DNA of 64,000 nucleotides from Zoogloeaceae bacterium G21618-S1 (GTDB lineage: Bacteria; Pseudomonadota; Gammaproteobacteria; Burkholderiales; Rhodocyclaceae): NCBI GenBank assembly GCA_027214125.1, contig JAPWHF010000012.1, forward strand, positions 1 to 64,000. Reading direction: 5' to 3'. The notes beneath the pieces are model-generated. The model did not search any database. It had not been told where the DNA came from and was given only the letters and a program-made list of their open reading frames with translations. This document shows, in pieces, positions 1 to 8,889 of this stretch. Each line of letters opens with the position of its first letter. Position 1 is the stretch's first letter. The translations under genes were made by a program, and so were the position numbers.

Positions 1-593
<593 letters not shown>

Positions 594-594
<1 letters not shown>

Positions 595-830
595 TCCTAG
601 AAACCGCAGTTGACCGCTTGAGCTTGTTAACAAGAGGCTGAATATGCAAGACATCCCGACTCCGGGCCCGATCACCCATCGGGTGAGAGCGCTACGCGCC
701 CGATTGCACGCCTGGCGAGCCGCCTGGCTGCGTTGCTCCTCCTTACAGCGTGCAGGCTGTGCGTCGTCGCGCCTTGCCAGACATCTCACCCGACGCACAC
801 TCGGCCACGTCCAACTACGGTTTCTAGGAT
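594..830. mobile_element. MITE/REP-like repeat element with terminal inverted repeats
   Basis: The thiC-thiS gap is bounded by near-perfect inverted repeats: 594-613 (ATCCTAGAAACCGCAGTTGA) and 811-830, whose reverse complement matches at 18 of 20 positions. Nested inside is a second inverted pair, CGGGTGAGA at 680-688 and TCTCACCCG at 784-792, so the 237-bp unit could fold into a long hairpin. It has no transposase and no convincing gene; a 62-codon frame at 644-832 is low-complexity Arg/Ala-rich and follows the repeat structure. This is consistent with a non-autonomous miniature element. Copy number could not be checked. Confidence 0.65.
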
Positions 831-833
831 GAC

Positions 834-1043
834 ATGAACGCGATCCAGATCGAACTCAACGGTCGGCCGCATCCGGCCGATGCAACCACCACCCTGGCCG
901 ACCTCGTGGCCAAACTCGGGCTGGCCGGAAAGAGCCTGGCCATCTCGATCAACCGCGAGGTGATCAAGCGCAGCGATTGGCCGCAACGCCGCATCGAAGC
1001 AGCCGACCGTATCGAAATCGTCCACGCCATTGGCGGCGGCTGA
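834..1043 (+). CDS. thiS: Sulfur carrier protein ThiS
   Basis: Small ubiquitin-like sulfur carrier (69 aa) that delivers thiocarboxylate sulfur to ThiG for thiazole formation. It ends in the required Gly-Gly tail (HAIGGG), the site of adenylation and thiocarboxylation, and has the usual length of about 66 residues. The ATG lies 4 bp beyond the inverted-repeat element, so the element supplies the upstream leader sequence of thiS. thiG follows after 15 bp, supporting co-transcription. Confidence 0.95.
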   Translation: MNAIQIELNGRPHPADATTTLADLVAKLGLAGKSLAISINREVIKRSDWPQRRIEAADRIEIVHAIGGG

Positions 1044-1058
1044 ACCGGAGACTCCTGC

Positions 1059-1871
1059 ATGAACCTGAACGATCTGCCCGCGGGCGCTAACACTGATCAC
1101 CAGCTGACCGTTGCTGGCAAAACCTACGCCTCCAAGCTGCTGGTCGGCACCGGCAAGTACAAGGACTTCCAGGAAACCCGCGACGCGGTCGTGGCCAGCG
1201 GCACCGGCATCGTCACCGTGACGGTGCGCCGGGTGAACATCGGCCAGCATCAGGACGAGCCCAACCTGCTCGACTTCGTGCCGCCGGGCGAATTCACCAT
1301 CCTGCCCAACACCGGCGGCTGCTATAACGCGGCCGACGCGGTCTATACCTTGCAGATGGCGCGCGAGATGCTGGGCGGCCATTCGCTGTGCAAGCTCGAA
1401 GTGCTCGGCGACGAGAAGACGCTGTTCCCCAACATGCCCGAAACCCTGAAAGCGGCCGAGACGCTGATCAAGGACGGTTTCGACGTGATGGTCTACTGCA
1501 GCGACGACCCCATCCAGGCCAAGATGCTCGAAGACATGGGCTGCGTGGCGATCATGCCGCTGGCCAGTCTGATCGGCTCGGGCATGGGCATTCTCAACCC
1601 CTGGAATCTGTCGTTGATCATCGAACAGACCCAGGTGCCGGTGATTGTCGACGCCGGCGTCGGCACCGCCTCGGATGCGGCGATTGCCATGGAGCTGGGC
1701 TGCGACGGCGTGCTCATGAACACCGCCATCGCCAAGGCCCGCGACCCGATCCGCATGGCGCTGGCGATGCGCGACGCAGTACGTGCCGGGCGCAACGCCT
1801 ATCTGGCCGGGCGCATGCCGCGGCGCTTCGCCGCCTCGCCGTCGTCGCCGATGGCCGGTCTGATGACCTGA
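1059..1871 (+). CDS. thiG: Thiazole synthase ThiG
   Basis: TIM-barrel enzyme (270 aa) that builds thiazole phosphate from deoxyxylulose 5-phosphate, dehydroglycine and ThiS thiocarboxylate. Visible family signatures are [10 protein letters not shown] near the N-terminus, [13 protein letters not shown] with the Schiff-base lysine, and the phosphate-binding end [12 protein letters not shown] and [12 protein letters not shown]. Length matches the family (about 255-270). It lies directly after thiS with an SD-like GGAGA. The C-terminal tail ([16 protein letters not shown]) is typical of proteobacterial ThiG. Confidence 0.97.
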   Translation: MNLNDLPAGANTDHQLTVAGKTYASKLLVGTGKYKDFQETRDAVVASGTGIVTVTVRRVNIGQHQDEPNLLDFVPPGEFTILPNTGGCYNAADAVYTLQMAREMLGGHSLCKLEVLGDEKTLFPNMPETLKAAETLIKDGFDVMVYCSDDPIQAKMLEDMGCVAIMPLASLIGSGMGILNPWNLSLIIEQTQVPVIVDAGVGTASDAAIAMELGCDGVLMNTAIAKARDPIRMALAMRDAVRAGRNAYLAGRMPRRFAASPSSPMAGLMT

Positions 1872-1876
1872 GCACC

Positions 1877-1914
1877 GCGCTGCGCCGAGACACAGCAGTT
1901 TGCGAGCGCAGCGC
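1877..1914 (+). terminator. Hairpin after thiG
   Basis: Perfect 9-bp inverted repeat GCGCTGCGC (1877-1885) / GCGCAGCGC (1906-1914) with a 20-nt loop, just after the thiG stop and before the next gene. No T-tract follows, so it is at best a weak or factor-dependent terminator or an RNA 3'-end stabiliser. Confidence 0.35.
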
Positions 1915-1968
1915 AAAGCATTACTCTCGGAGCCTGCTCACACGGAACCGCCAACGCGAGTCAATGCC

Positions 1969-3474
1969 ATGTCCTTGAAGCCGCACACCACGCAATGGCA
2001 TCAGTTCTTCCAGCGCTGGGCCAACACCGGCCTCAGCCTGCAGGGGCAGATTCGCCAGATGCTGGTGTCGGTCATCCTGGACGAACAGCACCCCGTTGAC
2101 GCGCCGATTCCGTCCAGTCGCGAGATGGCGGCGCAACTCGGCGTGGCGCGCAACACCGTGGTCATCGCTTACCAGCAACTGGTCGACGAAGGCTATCTGG
2201 TCTCGCGCGAGCGCAAGGGCTATTTCATCAACACCAACATCCTGGCCGGCCGGGTCGAGCGCACCGCTGGTCCGCGCGAGACGCCACTGGCGCCGCCGGA
2301 GTGGTCGCGCCGCTTCCGTTTCCGGCCCACCGAACAGCGCAATATCCAGAAGCGTGCTGACTGGCAGCGCTTCCCCTACCCCTTTCTGTACGGCCAGTTC
2401 GACAGCTCGCTCTTCCCCATCGCCGACTGGCGCGAGTGCTGCATGAAGACGCTGAGCGTGCTCGAAATCAACGAGTGGGCGCAGGACATGATCTTCCGCG
2501 ACGACGCCTCGCTGGTCGAACAGATCCGCACCCGCGTACTACCACGTCGCGGCGTGTGGGCCACCAACGACGAAATCATCATCACCGTCGGCGCCCAGCA
2601 GGCGCTGTATCTGCTGGCCGACCTGCTGGTCAGCAGCGACACCCCGGTGGGCCTCGAGTCGCCGGGCTACCCGGACGCGCGCAACATCTTCAGCAGCCGC
2701 AGCCAGCGGATCGTCAATCTGCCGGTCGACGACGGCGGCCTGCAGATGAGCGACACGCTCTATACCTGCGACTACATTTATGTGACGCCCAGCCACCAGT
2801 GCCCGACCACGGTCACCATGCCGATCGAGCGCCGCCACGCCTTGCTGGAAATGGCCGAGAAGGCCGACTTCATCCTGATCGAGGATGACTACGAAAGCGA
2901 AAACCGGCTGCACGGCGACCCGCTGCCCACACTCAAGAGCCTGGACCGCAGCGACCGGGTGATCTACGTCGGCAGCCTGTCCAAGAGCATCGCGCCCGGC
3001 CTGCGCCTGGGCTATGTGGTCGGCCCGGCGGAGCTGATCACCGAGTTGCGCGGCATCCGCCGGCTCAACCTGCGCCATCCCACCGTCTATATGCAGCGCG
3101 CCTTTGCGCTGTTTCTATCGCTGGGCCATCACGACGCGCTGCTGCGCCGGCTCTCGGTGGCCTACCGCCAGCGCGCCCAACGCCTGCTCGAGGCACTGAA
3201 AGAACACCTGCCCGAAGTGCAGGCCACGCCGGTGTCGGGCGGCGCCTCGTGCTGGGTACGCGGCCCCGACTGGCTGGACGCGGCCGAACTCGCCCGTGCT
3301 GCCGCCGAACTCGGTGTGCTGATCGAACCGGGCAGTGTGTTTTTCAACCAGGACACGCCGCCGACCAACTACTTCCGGCTGGGTTTCTCGTCGATCGACG
3401 ATGAGCAGGTGGCGCCTGGCATTGCCTTGTTGGGCCAGGCGCTTCGCGCCTTGGCACCACGCGAAAAAGGCTGA
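1969..3474 (+). CDS. tauR: MocR/GntR-family regulator with aminotransferase domain, probable taurine regulator TauR
   Basis: PLP-dependent transcription factor, 501 aa from the chosen ATG at 1969; the frame extends upstream to 1900 but that part has no conserved content. An N-terminal winged helix-turn-helix (about residues 15-85, IPSSREMAAQLGVARNTVV) is followed by a fold-type I aminotransferase-like domain with the PLP lysine in GSLSKSIAPG (about K339). It is separated from the downstream genes by an intrinsic terminator. Context (tauXYKLM-like genes and TauR-like motifs in the next intergenic region) suggests activation of taurine catabolism. The MocR family assignment is firm; the taurine role is inferred. 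Confidence 0.8.
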   Translation: MSLKPHTTQWHQFFQRWANTGLSLQGQIRQMLVSVILDEQHPVDAPIPSSREMAAQLGVARNTVVIAYQQLVDEGYLVSRERKGYFINTNILAGRVERTAGPRETPLAPPEWSRRFRFRPTEQRNIQKRADWQRFPYPFLYGQFDSSLFPIADWRECCMKTLSVLEINEWAQDMIFRDDASLVEQIRTRVLPRRGVWATNDEIIITVGAQQALYLLADLLVSSDTPVGLESPGYPDARNIFSSRSQRIVNLPVDDGGLQMSDTLYTCDYIYVTPSHQCPTTVTMPIERRHALLEMAEKADFILIEDDYESENRLHGDPLPTLKSLDRSDRVIYVGSLSKSIAPGLRLGYVVGPAELITELRGIRRLNLRHPTVYMQRAFALFLSLGHHDALLRRLSVAYRQRAQRLLEALKEHLPEVQATPVSGGASCWVRGPDWLDAAELARAAAELGVLIEPGSVFFNQDTPPTNYFRLGFSSIDDEQVAPGIALLGQALRALAPREKG

Positions 3475-3499
3475 CGCAACGCATATTTTTCGCGTTTTT
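3459..3499 (+). terminator. Intrinsic terminator overlapping the tauR stop
   Basis: Perfect 10-bp inverted repeat ACGCGAAAAA (3459-3468) / TTTTTCGCGT (3486-3495) followed by more Ts. The left arm lies inside the last codons of tauR. It would separate tauR transcription from tauX. Confidence 0.7.
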
Positions 3500-3597
3500 C
3501 ATCAATGCATTACGACGCATCTCTGCCGTCATCGCCTCGCCCTCAGCGAGCCTGATCGGCCGGACGGCAACACCTCTGGCCATGTCGGCGCATCGCG

Positions 3598-3630
3598 CTG
3601 GACCAAACGATTCCATCCAACTGGCTCTAA
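3598..3630 (+). promoter_or_regulatory. Candidate TauR operator: two direct repeats
   Basis: CTGGACCAAA at 3598-3607 and CTGGCTCTAA at 3621-3630 lie 23 bp apart start to start, about 110-140 bp before tauX. They match at 9/10 and 8/10 the CTGGACYTAA direct repeats that I recall being reported for TauR of Rhodobacter capsulatus. Direct repeats are the usual MocR binding arrangement. The rest of the 263-bp tauR-tauX gap shows no gene. Confidence 0.4.
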
Positions 3631-3737
3631 GCGTTTGGGCCAGCGCCCCGTAGTCTGAACTCCACAACATTCCGGCGATGTCGCCAGAGCGCCCCCACAG
3701 AAGCGCCCGGCCATCGTCGCAGCCCAAGGAGATTCAG

Positions 3738-4139
3738 ATGTCGAACACAACCCAACCCACCGCCGAATTTCTCGCCGCCTTTGCCGAGGCCTGGAACCGT
3801 CACGACCTCGACGCCCTGATGACTTTCATGGCCGACGATTGCGCCTTCCACGCCACCGCCGGCCCCGATGAACTCGGCCGCAGCTTTGTCGGCCGCGACG
3901 CTGTCCGTCAGGGCTTCGAGCTGGCGTGGCAGACCTTCCCCGACGCCGCCTGGCTCAATGGCGACCATTTCGTGGCGGGCGACCGCGGCGTGTCCGAATC
4001 GACCTTCTGCGGCACCAAGGCTGACGGTACCCGCATCGAGGCGCGCATGGTGGATGTGTTCACCTTCCGCGACGGCAAGATCGCGGTCAAGAACGCCTTC
4101 CGCAAAGATCGTCCGCCGGTCGCCACGGCCAGCCGCTAA
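3738..4139 (+). CDS. tauX: NTF2/SnoaL-like protein, probable taurine dehydrogenase small subunit TauX
   Basis: 133-aa single-domain protein of the NTF2/SnoaL fold (FAEAWNRHDLDALMTFMADD near the N-terminus; VDVFTFRDGKIAVKNAF near the C-terminus). The ATG at 3738 has a good SD (AAGGAGATTCAG), so an in-frame ATG at 3678 was rejected. A SnoaL-like protein directly before a FAD amine oxidoreductase and a TRAP transporter is the arrangement known for taurine dehydrogenase TauXY. The fold is clear; the enzyme role is inferred from context. No xsc or tpa gene lies in the window. Confidence 0.65.
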   Translation: MSNTTQPTAEFLAAFAEAWNRHDLDALMTFMADDCAFHATAGPDELGRSFVGRDAVRQGFELAWQTFPDAAWLNGDHFVAGDRGVSESTFCGTKADGTRIEARMVDVFTFRDGKIAVKNAFRKDRPPVATASR

Positions 4140-4173
4140 GCCTCGCCCCCGACGCACCGCCAAGGACACCATC

Positions 4174-5613
4174 ATGGATGCCAACGCTGTATTGCGCGAC
4201 GCTGCCGCCGGCAACGCCACCGCGCCGTCCCGCCCCTACGATCCGGCCTACGATCCGCTGGTCAGCCCGACCCCGGGCCAGGGCACTGACTATGCGCCGA
4301 CCTACTGGATCGGTACCGCAGGCGAACCGCCGGCCGATGATGGCCCGATCACGCATGACATCGACGTCGATGTGGCGATCATCGGCTCCGGCTTCACCGG
4401 CCTGACCACCGCCATCCATCTGGCGCAGGAATACGGCATCAAGGCCACTGTGCTCGAAGCCAACCGCTCCGCCTGGGGTTGCAGCACGCGCAATGGCGGT
4501 CAGGCGCAATGCGCCTCGGGGCGCCTCAAGCGCTCGCAGTGGATCACCCGCTACGGCCTGGAAGACGCGCTGGCGCTGCACCGCGAATGTGTGGACGGCA
4601 TGGAGACCTTCAAGGGCCTGATCGCCGATATCGACTGCGATCCGCAGCCCGGCGGTCACCTGTACATTGCCCACCGCCCGCGCATCATGCCCATCCTCGA
4701 AAAGGAAGCGAAGCTGCTGCGCGAGACTTTCAAGTACGATGCGCGCATTTTTGATGCGGCCACGGTCAAGAACGAATGGATTGGCGACACCGAGGCCTGC
4801 GGCGCCATGCACGAACCCGAAGGCATCGGCATCCACGCCGGCAAGCTGGCCTTCGGCTACCTCAAGAAAGCCCGTGCGCTCGGCGCCACGGTACACCCCG
4901 CCAGCCCGGTACAAGGCTGGGAGACCCGCAACGGTGTGCATTACCTGAAAACGCCGGGCGGCATCGTCCGCGCCCGTGCCGTGGGTGTATGTACGGGGGG
5001 CTATACCTCGAACCAGCTGCACCGCGAACTGAAAAACCGGTTACTGCCGATCCTCTCGAACTCGATCGTGACCCGGCCGCTGACGGCAGCCGAGATCGAA
5101 GCCTGCGGGCTGCGCACCACCCAGGTGATCACCGACACCCGCGTGCTGCGCCACTACTACCGCCTGATGCCGGACAACCGTCTGCAGATCGGCAGCCGCA
5201 GCGCCATCACCGGTATCGATGCGCCGCAGAGGCAGTATGAGCTGCGCCTGATTGCCGACATGGAGCGCAAGTTTCCCGCGCTCAAGGGCATCCAGATCGA
5301 CTACTCCTGGTGGGGCTGGGTGGATGTGAGCCACGACATGATGCCGCGCATCCATCAGCCCGATCCGAAAGAAACGATCTACTACGCGCTCGGTTACGGC
5401 GGCAACGGGGTGATGTATTCCGCGCAAGCCGGCAAGCGTCTGGCGCAGTGGATTGCGGGAAAGGGGCAAGCGCTCACGCTGCCGATCTTCACCTCTCGGC
5501 TGCCCTTCCCGAACGTCAGAGAAATGGTGGAATCGCAGGCATTCGCGCCCTTCCGCCGCTTCGGCCAGCGCTTTTTGTACCGCTGGTACGCCTACAACGA
5601 CGAGCGTCCGTAA
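4174..5613 (+). CDS. tauY: FAD-dependent amine oxidoreductase, probable taurine dehydrogenase large subunit TauY
   Basis: 479-aa DAO-family flavoprotein. The Rossmann FAD motif is at about residues 65-95 (VAIIGSGFTGLTTA, then the acidic VLEANR), followed by CSTRNGGQAQCASG typical of glycine oxidase/gamma-glutamylputrescine oxidase-like enzymes, and a C-terminal FAD-binding GYGGNGVMYSAQAGKRLA. TauY would deaminate taurine to sulfoacetaldehyde with a cytochrome acceptor. The start at 4174 follows CAAGGACACC 34 bp after tauX. A role on another amine (for example a gamma-glutamylated amine) cannot be excluded. Confidence 0.68.
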   Translation: MDANAVLRDAAAGNATAPSRPYDPAYDPLVSPTPGQGTDYAPTYWIGTAGEPPADDGPITHDIDVDVAIIGSGFTGLTTAIHLAQEYGIKATVLEANRSAWGCSTRNGGQAQCASGRLKRSQWITRYGLEDALALHRECVDGMETFKGLIADIDCDPQPGGHLYIAHRPRIMPILEKEAKLLRETFKYDARIFDAATVKNEWIGDTEACGAMHEPEGIGIHAGKLAFGYLKKARALGATVHPASPVQGWETRNGVHYLKTPGGIVRARAVGVCTGGYTSNQLHRELKNRLLPILSNSIVTRPLTAAEIEACGLRTTQVITDTRVLRHYYRLMPDNRLQIGSRSAITGIDAPQRQYELRLIADMERKFPALKGIQIDYSWWGWVDVSHDMMPRIHQPDPKETIYYALGYGGNGVMYSAQAGKRLAQWIAGKGQALTLPIFTSRLPFPNVREMVESQAFAPFRRFGQRFLYRWYAYNDERP

Positions 5614-5763
5614 ACCGCACTGCGCTCACTCACACGGAGATCCTGGCAACACCGACGATCTACACCGCGCGGCCACCGCAGCGGAAAAGGCATTCAGACC
5701 CCGTAGCGAAGCAACACAAGCACAACGCAACAGACAATACTCAGACCCTTGCAGGAGACAAAC

Positions 5764-6759
5764 ATGAACATCAAGAAAACCGTATTGCTGCCCCTGATCA
5801 CCGCCGGCCTGCTGGCCGCCGCACCGGGCGTGATGGCCGCAAAATTCAAGATGGCGCTCGGCGACGCAGCCGGCGGCACGCAGTGGGAACTGGGCCAGAC
5901 CTTCAAGACCCTGTTCGAACAGAAGGCCGCCGGCAAGCACACCGTGGATCTGTTCCCCAACGGCCAGTTGGGTGACGAGCAGAACACCGTCAACAACGCC
6001 GCACTCGGCACGCTGGACTTCTCGGTGCTGGCCATCAACAACGTCACCCCGTTCTCGCCCTCCGTTGGCGTGCTGACCCTGCCCTATGTGATCCAGAGCG
6101 CAGAAGACGCGAAGAAGCTGACCCTGGGCCCCCTGGGCAAGGAGCTGACCGAGAACACCATTCGTGACGCCGGCGTGCGCATCGTCGGCTGGGCCTACTC
6201 GGGCTTCCGCGTGCTGACCAACTCCAAGCGTCCGGTAACCACCCTGGCCGACTTGAAGGGCTTGGTCATCCGCGTACCGAAGAACGAGATCATGATCGCC
6301 ACGTATCAAGCCTGGGGCATCAACCCGACGCCGATGGCCTGGTCCGAGACCTTTACCGCCTTGCAGCAAGGCGTGGTCGATGGTCAGGACAACCCCTACA
6401 TCACCGTCGCGGCGATGAAATTCAACGAAGTACAGAAGTACATCACCAACGTGCGCTACCTGTTCTCGCTCGAGCCGCTGATCGTCAGCGAGTCGGTGTT
6501 CCAGGAGCAGAAGCCCGATGTCCAGAAAGCCATTCTGGAAGCAGGCATGGAAGCGACCGAGCACAGCTACAAGTACCTGCTTGAGACCGAAGACAAGATC
6601 AAGAAGGATCTGGCCGCCAAGGGCATGAAGATCAGCGACGCAGCCGATGGCGAAAAAGAGTGGATCGAAAAGGCCACCAAGGCCGTGTGGCCGAAGTTCT
6701 ATGAGAGCATCGGTGGCAAGGCAAAACTCGACCAGGCGCTGAAAAGCCTCGGCCGATAA
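5764..6759 (+). CDS. tauK: TRAP transporter periplasmic solute-binding protein (DctP type, TauK-like)
   Basis: 331-aa periplasmic binding protein with a clear signal peptide (residues 1-25, ending GVMAA). DctP-family features include a TLGPLGKEL-like N-lobe, the substrate-gating region NSKRPVTTLADLKGLVIRVP with the usual arginine, and PTPMAWSETFTALQQGVVDGQDNP. The ATG at 5764 follows the SD CAGGAGACAA. It is the first TRAP gene and is followed by two GC hairpins before the membrane subunits, consistent with the binding protein being made in excess. Taurine as ligand is inferred from tauXY next door. Confidence 0.85.
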   Translation: MNIKKTVLLPLITAGLLAAAPGVMAAKFKMALGDAAGGTQWELGQTFKTLFEQKAAGKHTVDLFPNGQLGDEQNTVNNAALGTLDFSVLAINNVTPFSPSVGVLTLPYVIQSAEDAKKLTLGPLGKELTENTIRDAGVRIVGWAYSGFRVLTNSKRPVTTLADLKGLVIRVPKNEIMIATYQAWGINPTPMAWSETFTALQQGVVDGQDNPYITVAAMKFNEVQKYITNVRYLFSLEPLIVSESVFQEQKPDVQKAILEAGMEATEHSYKYLLETEDKIKKDLAAKGMKISDAADGEKEWIEKATKAVWPKFYESIGGKAKLDQALKSLGR

Positions 6760-6768
6760 GCATCGATC

Positions 6769-6817
6769 GCCGGGGCGCCTGCCCCGGCCCGGTAGCCCGC
6801 CGGGGCCATCCCCGGCG
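6769..6817 (+). other. Tandem intercistronic hairpins between TRAP P and Q genes
   Basis: Two successive perfect 8-bp stems: GCCGGGGC/GCCCCGGC (6769-6776 and 6781-6788) and CGCCGGGG/CCCCGGCG (6798-6805 and 6810-6817), each with a 4-nt loop and no T-tract. They lie 10 bp after the tauK stop and would protect the 3' end of a processed tauK mRNA or cause partial termination. Confidence 0.6.
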
Positions 6818-6875
6818 ATGCCACCAACCGGACCGATCGACGCATTCGCGTAGTCACGACATCGTGGAGCCTGCC

Positions 6876-7421
6876 ATGTCCATCAAGAAATTCATCCTCA
6901 ATCTGCTTGGCAACATCGAGGAGTATCTGGCAGAAGCCCTGCTGGCCTGCTTCGTGGTCCTGTTGTTCGTCCAGATTCTGCTGCGCCAGTTCTTCCAGTA
7001 CTCCCTGCCCTGGGGCGAAGAGCTGGCCACCTACATGTTTGTCTGGTTCGCCTACCTGGGCGCGACCGTGGCGGCCAAGATGTCGGCCCACAACAGGGTG
7101 ACCTTCCAGTTCGCCTTCACCCCGCCCATCGTGCGCAAGGTGTGCCTGGCCCTCGCCGATCTGCTGTGGGTGTGCTTCAACCTGTACTTCGTCTACCTGA
7201 GCTACACCTTCGTGTTCAAGAAGATGAACCTGTTCTGGAAGTCGCAGACCCTCGGGCTGCCGATGAAGTACTTCTACATGATCCTGCCGATCGCTTTCAC
7301 GCTGATGTCGATCCGCATTCTCTGGAACAACTACCTCACCCTCGTCAAGGGCGTGAATCTGTTGGACCCGGAAACCGAAGAGATCGAGAAGCTCAAGCAC
7401 AGCGCCACAGCACAACAATAA
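6876..7421 (+). CDS. tauL: TRAP transporter small permease subunit (DctQ type, TauL-like)
   Basis: 181-aa inner-membrane protein with four predicted hydrophobic helices (LAEALLACFVVLLFVQILL; an ELATYMFVWFAYLGA segment typical of DctQ; two more in the second half). It couples the binding protein to the large permease. The ATG at 6876 has GGAG 6 bp upstream; a GTG at 6864 is possible but has no better site. tauM follows after 25 bp. Confidence 0.88.
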   Translation: MSIKKFILNLLGNIEEYLAEALLACFVVLLFVQILLRQFFQYSLPWGEELATYMFVWFAYLGATVAAKMSAHNRVTFQFAFTPPIVRKVCLALADLLWVCFNLYFVYLSYTFVFKKMNLFWKSQTLGLPMKYFYMILPIAFTLMSIRILWNNYLTLVKGVNLLDPETEEIEKLKHSATAQQ

Positions 7422-7446
7422 AGCGGCCCACCGCAGAGAGACAATC

Positions 7447-8787
7447 ATGGAAGCCTATATCGTAGAGATCCTGTTCGGCAGCTTCTTCTTCCTGATGCTG
7501 CTGGGCGCGCCGATCACCATCGCACTCGGCGGCGCAGCGCTGGCCACCTTCATGGTGGTGGAAAAGAACCCGATCGCCTTCGTGCAGATCGCCTTTACCT
7601 CGGTCGGCAGTTTTCCGCTCATGGCGCTACCGGCCTTCGTGCTGGCTGGCGCCTTGATGGAAGCGGCCGGCATTTCGAAACGCCTGGTCGATATCGCCGA
7701 AACCATGGCCGGCCCGATCACTGGCGGCCTGGGCGCCGCCACCGTGCTGGCTTGCCTGTTCTTCGGTGCCATCTCGGGCTCGGGACCTGCCACCACCGCC
7801 GCGGTCGGCATGCTGATGATCCCCGCCATGACCCAGCGCGGCTACGCCCGCCCATACGCCTCGGCCGTGACCGCCGCGTCCGGCGGACTGGGCATCATCA
7901 TTCCGCCGTCCATCCCGATGGTGATCTTCGGCATTGCCGCGCTCGGTCTGGCGCCCCCGCCCGAAGCCATCGCCAAGCATGGCGAGTTCGCCTCGATCTC
8001 GATCCCGAAACTGTTCATCGCGGGCGTGATCCCCGGCATCGTCATGGCCGGCAGCCTGTTGATCATCAACTACTTCATCTCGAAGAAGCACGGCTATGTC
8101 GGGCTGACAGACAAGTGGGATTTCGCCGATATCCGCAGATCGCTGCGGAAGGGGTTCTGGTCGGTTCTCGCGCCGGTGATCATCCTCGGCGGCATCTACA
8201 CCGGCCTGTTCACGCCCACCGAGTCGGCCATCGTGGCGATCTTCTATACCTTGTTCGTCGGCCTTTTCCTGCACCGCGAGCTGAAGTTCCCGGCGCTGCT
8301 CAATTCGCTGCGCACCACCACCTGGATTACCGGCCGCGTGCTGCTGATCCTGTTTACCGCCACCGTCTTCGGCCGACTGCTGGTCGAGCAGCGCATCCCG
8401 GCCATCATCGCCGAATCGATGCTGAGCCTGACCGACAACCTCTACCTGATCTGGGCCATGATCATCGTCTTCCTGATGTTCGTCGGCATGTTCATGGAAA
8501 CCCTGGCGGCCATCATGATTCTGGTGCCGGTGCTGCTGCCGGTGATGTACACCGTTGGCGTCGATCCGACGCACGTAGGCATCGTCGTCATCTGCACGCT
8601 GTCGGTCGGCTTCATGACGCCGCCACTGGGGGAGAACCTGTTTGTCGCCTCCGGCATCGGTGGATCCAGCATCGAGGCCATCGTCTCCCGTATTCACCCC
8701 TTCGTCTTCGTCTCGGTGATCGCCATTTTCATCATCGCCTACGTACCACAACTGTCCCTCTGGCTACCGAGCCTCGTCGGATACTGA
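7447..8787 (+). CDS. tauM: TRAP transporter large permease subunit (DctM type, TauM-like)
   Basis: 446-aa ion-coupled permease with about 12 membrane segments. Typical DctM motifs are FGAISGSGPATTAAVGMLMIP, GGLGIIIPPSIPMVIFG, a long central loop (about residues 210-240), and FTPTESAIVAIFYTLFVG. The SD AGAGAC precedes ATG 7447. It closes the P-Q-M set for high-affinity sodium-driven uptake of an organic anion or sulfonate. A hairpin and 102 bp separate it from the secreted Cache protein. Confidence 0.92.
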   Translation: MEAYIVEILFGSFFFLMLLGAPITIALGGAALATFMVVEKNPIAFVQIAFTSVGSFPLMALPAFVLAGALMEAAGISKRLVDIAETMAGPITGGLGAATVLACLFFGAISGSGPATTAAVGMLMIPAMTQRGYARPYASAVTAASGGLGIIIPPSIPMVIFGIAALGLAPPPEAIAKHGEFASISIPKLFIAGVIPGIVMAGSLLIINYFISKKHGYVGLTDKWDFADIRRSLRKGFWSVLAPVIILGGIYTGLFTPTESAIVAIFYTLFVGLFLHRELKFPALLNSLRTTTWITGRVLLILFTATVFGRLLVEQRIPAIIAESMLSLTDNLYLIWAMIIVFLMFVGMFMETLAAIMILVPVLLPVMYTVGVDPTHVGIVVICTLSVGFMTPPLGENLFVASGIGGSSIEAIVSRIHPFVFVSVIAIFIIAYVPQLSLWLPSLVGY

Positions 8788-8842
8788 TCGGTGCGACACG
8801 GCCTGGTCCGACAGCGGCCAAGCCGCGTCGCCCACTTATTTC

Positions 8843-8873
8843 AGTGCGCTCCGGGACGGCCCGCGGGCGCACT
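8843..8873 (+). other. Intercistronic hairpin before the Cache-protein gene
   Basis: Inverted arms AGTGCGC (8843-8849) and GCGCACT (8867-8873) enclose a GC-rich, partly paired loop, ending just before the ribosome site AGGGAGA of the next gene. No T-tract. It could tune translation or be a processing site. Confidence 0.3.
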
Positions 8874-8889
8874 CTCAGGGAGAAACATC

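Noticed and set aside
644-832. A 62-codon plus-strand frame between thiC and thiS.
   Set aside because: It lies within the inverted-repeat element and is Arg/Ala-rich without recognisable family features; no plausible ribosome site.
786-1916. A 376-codon open frame antisense to thiS and thiG.
   Set aside because: High-GC codon bias leaves long open antisense frames; thiS and thiG on the plus strand are unmistakable.
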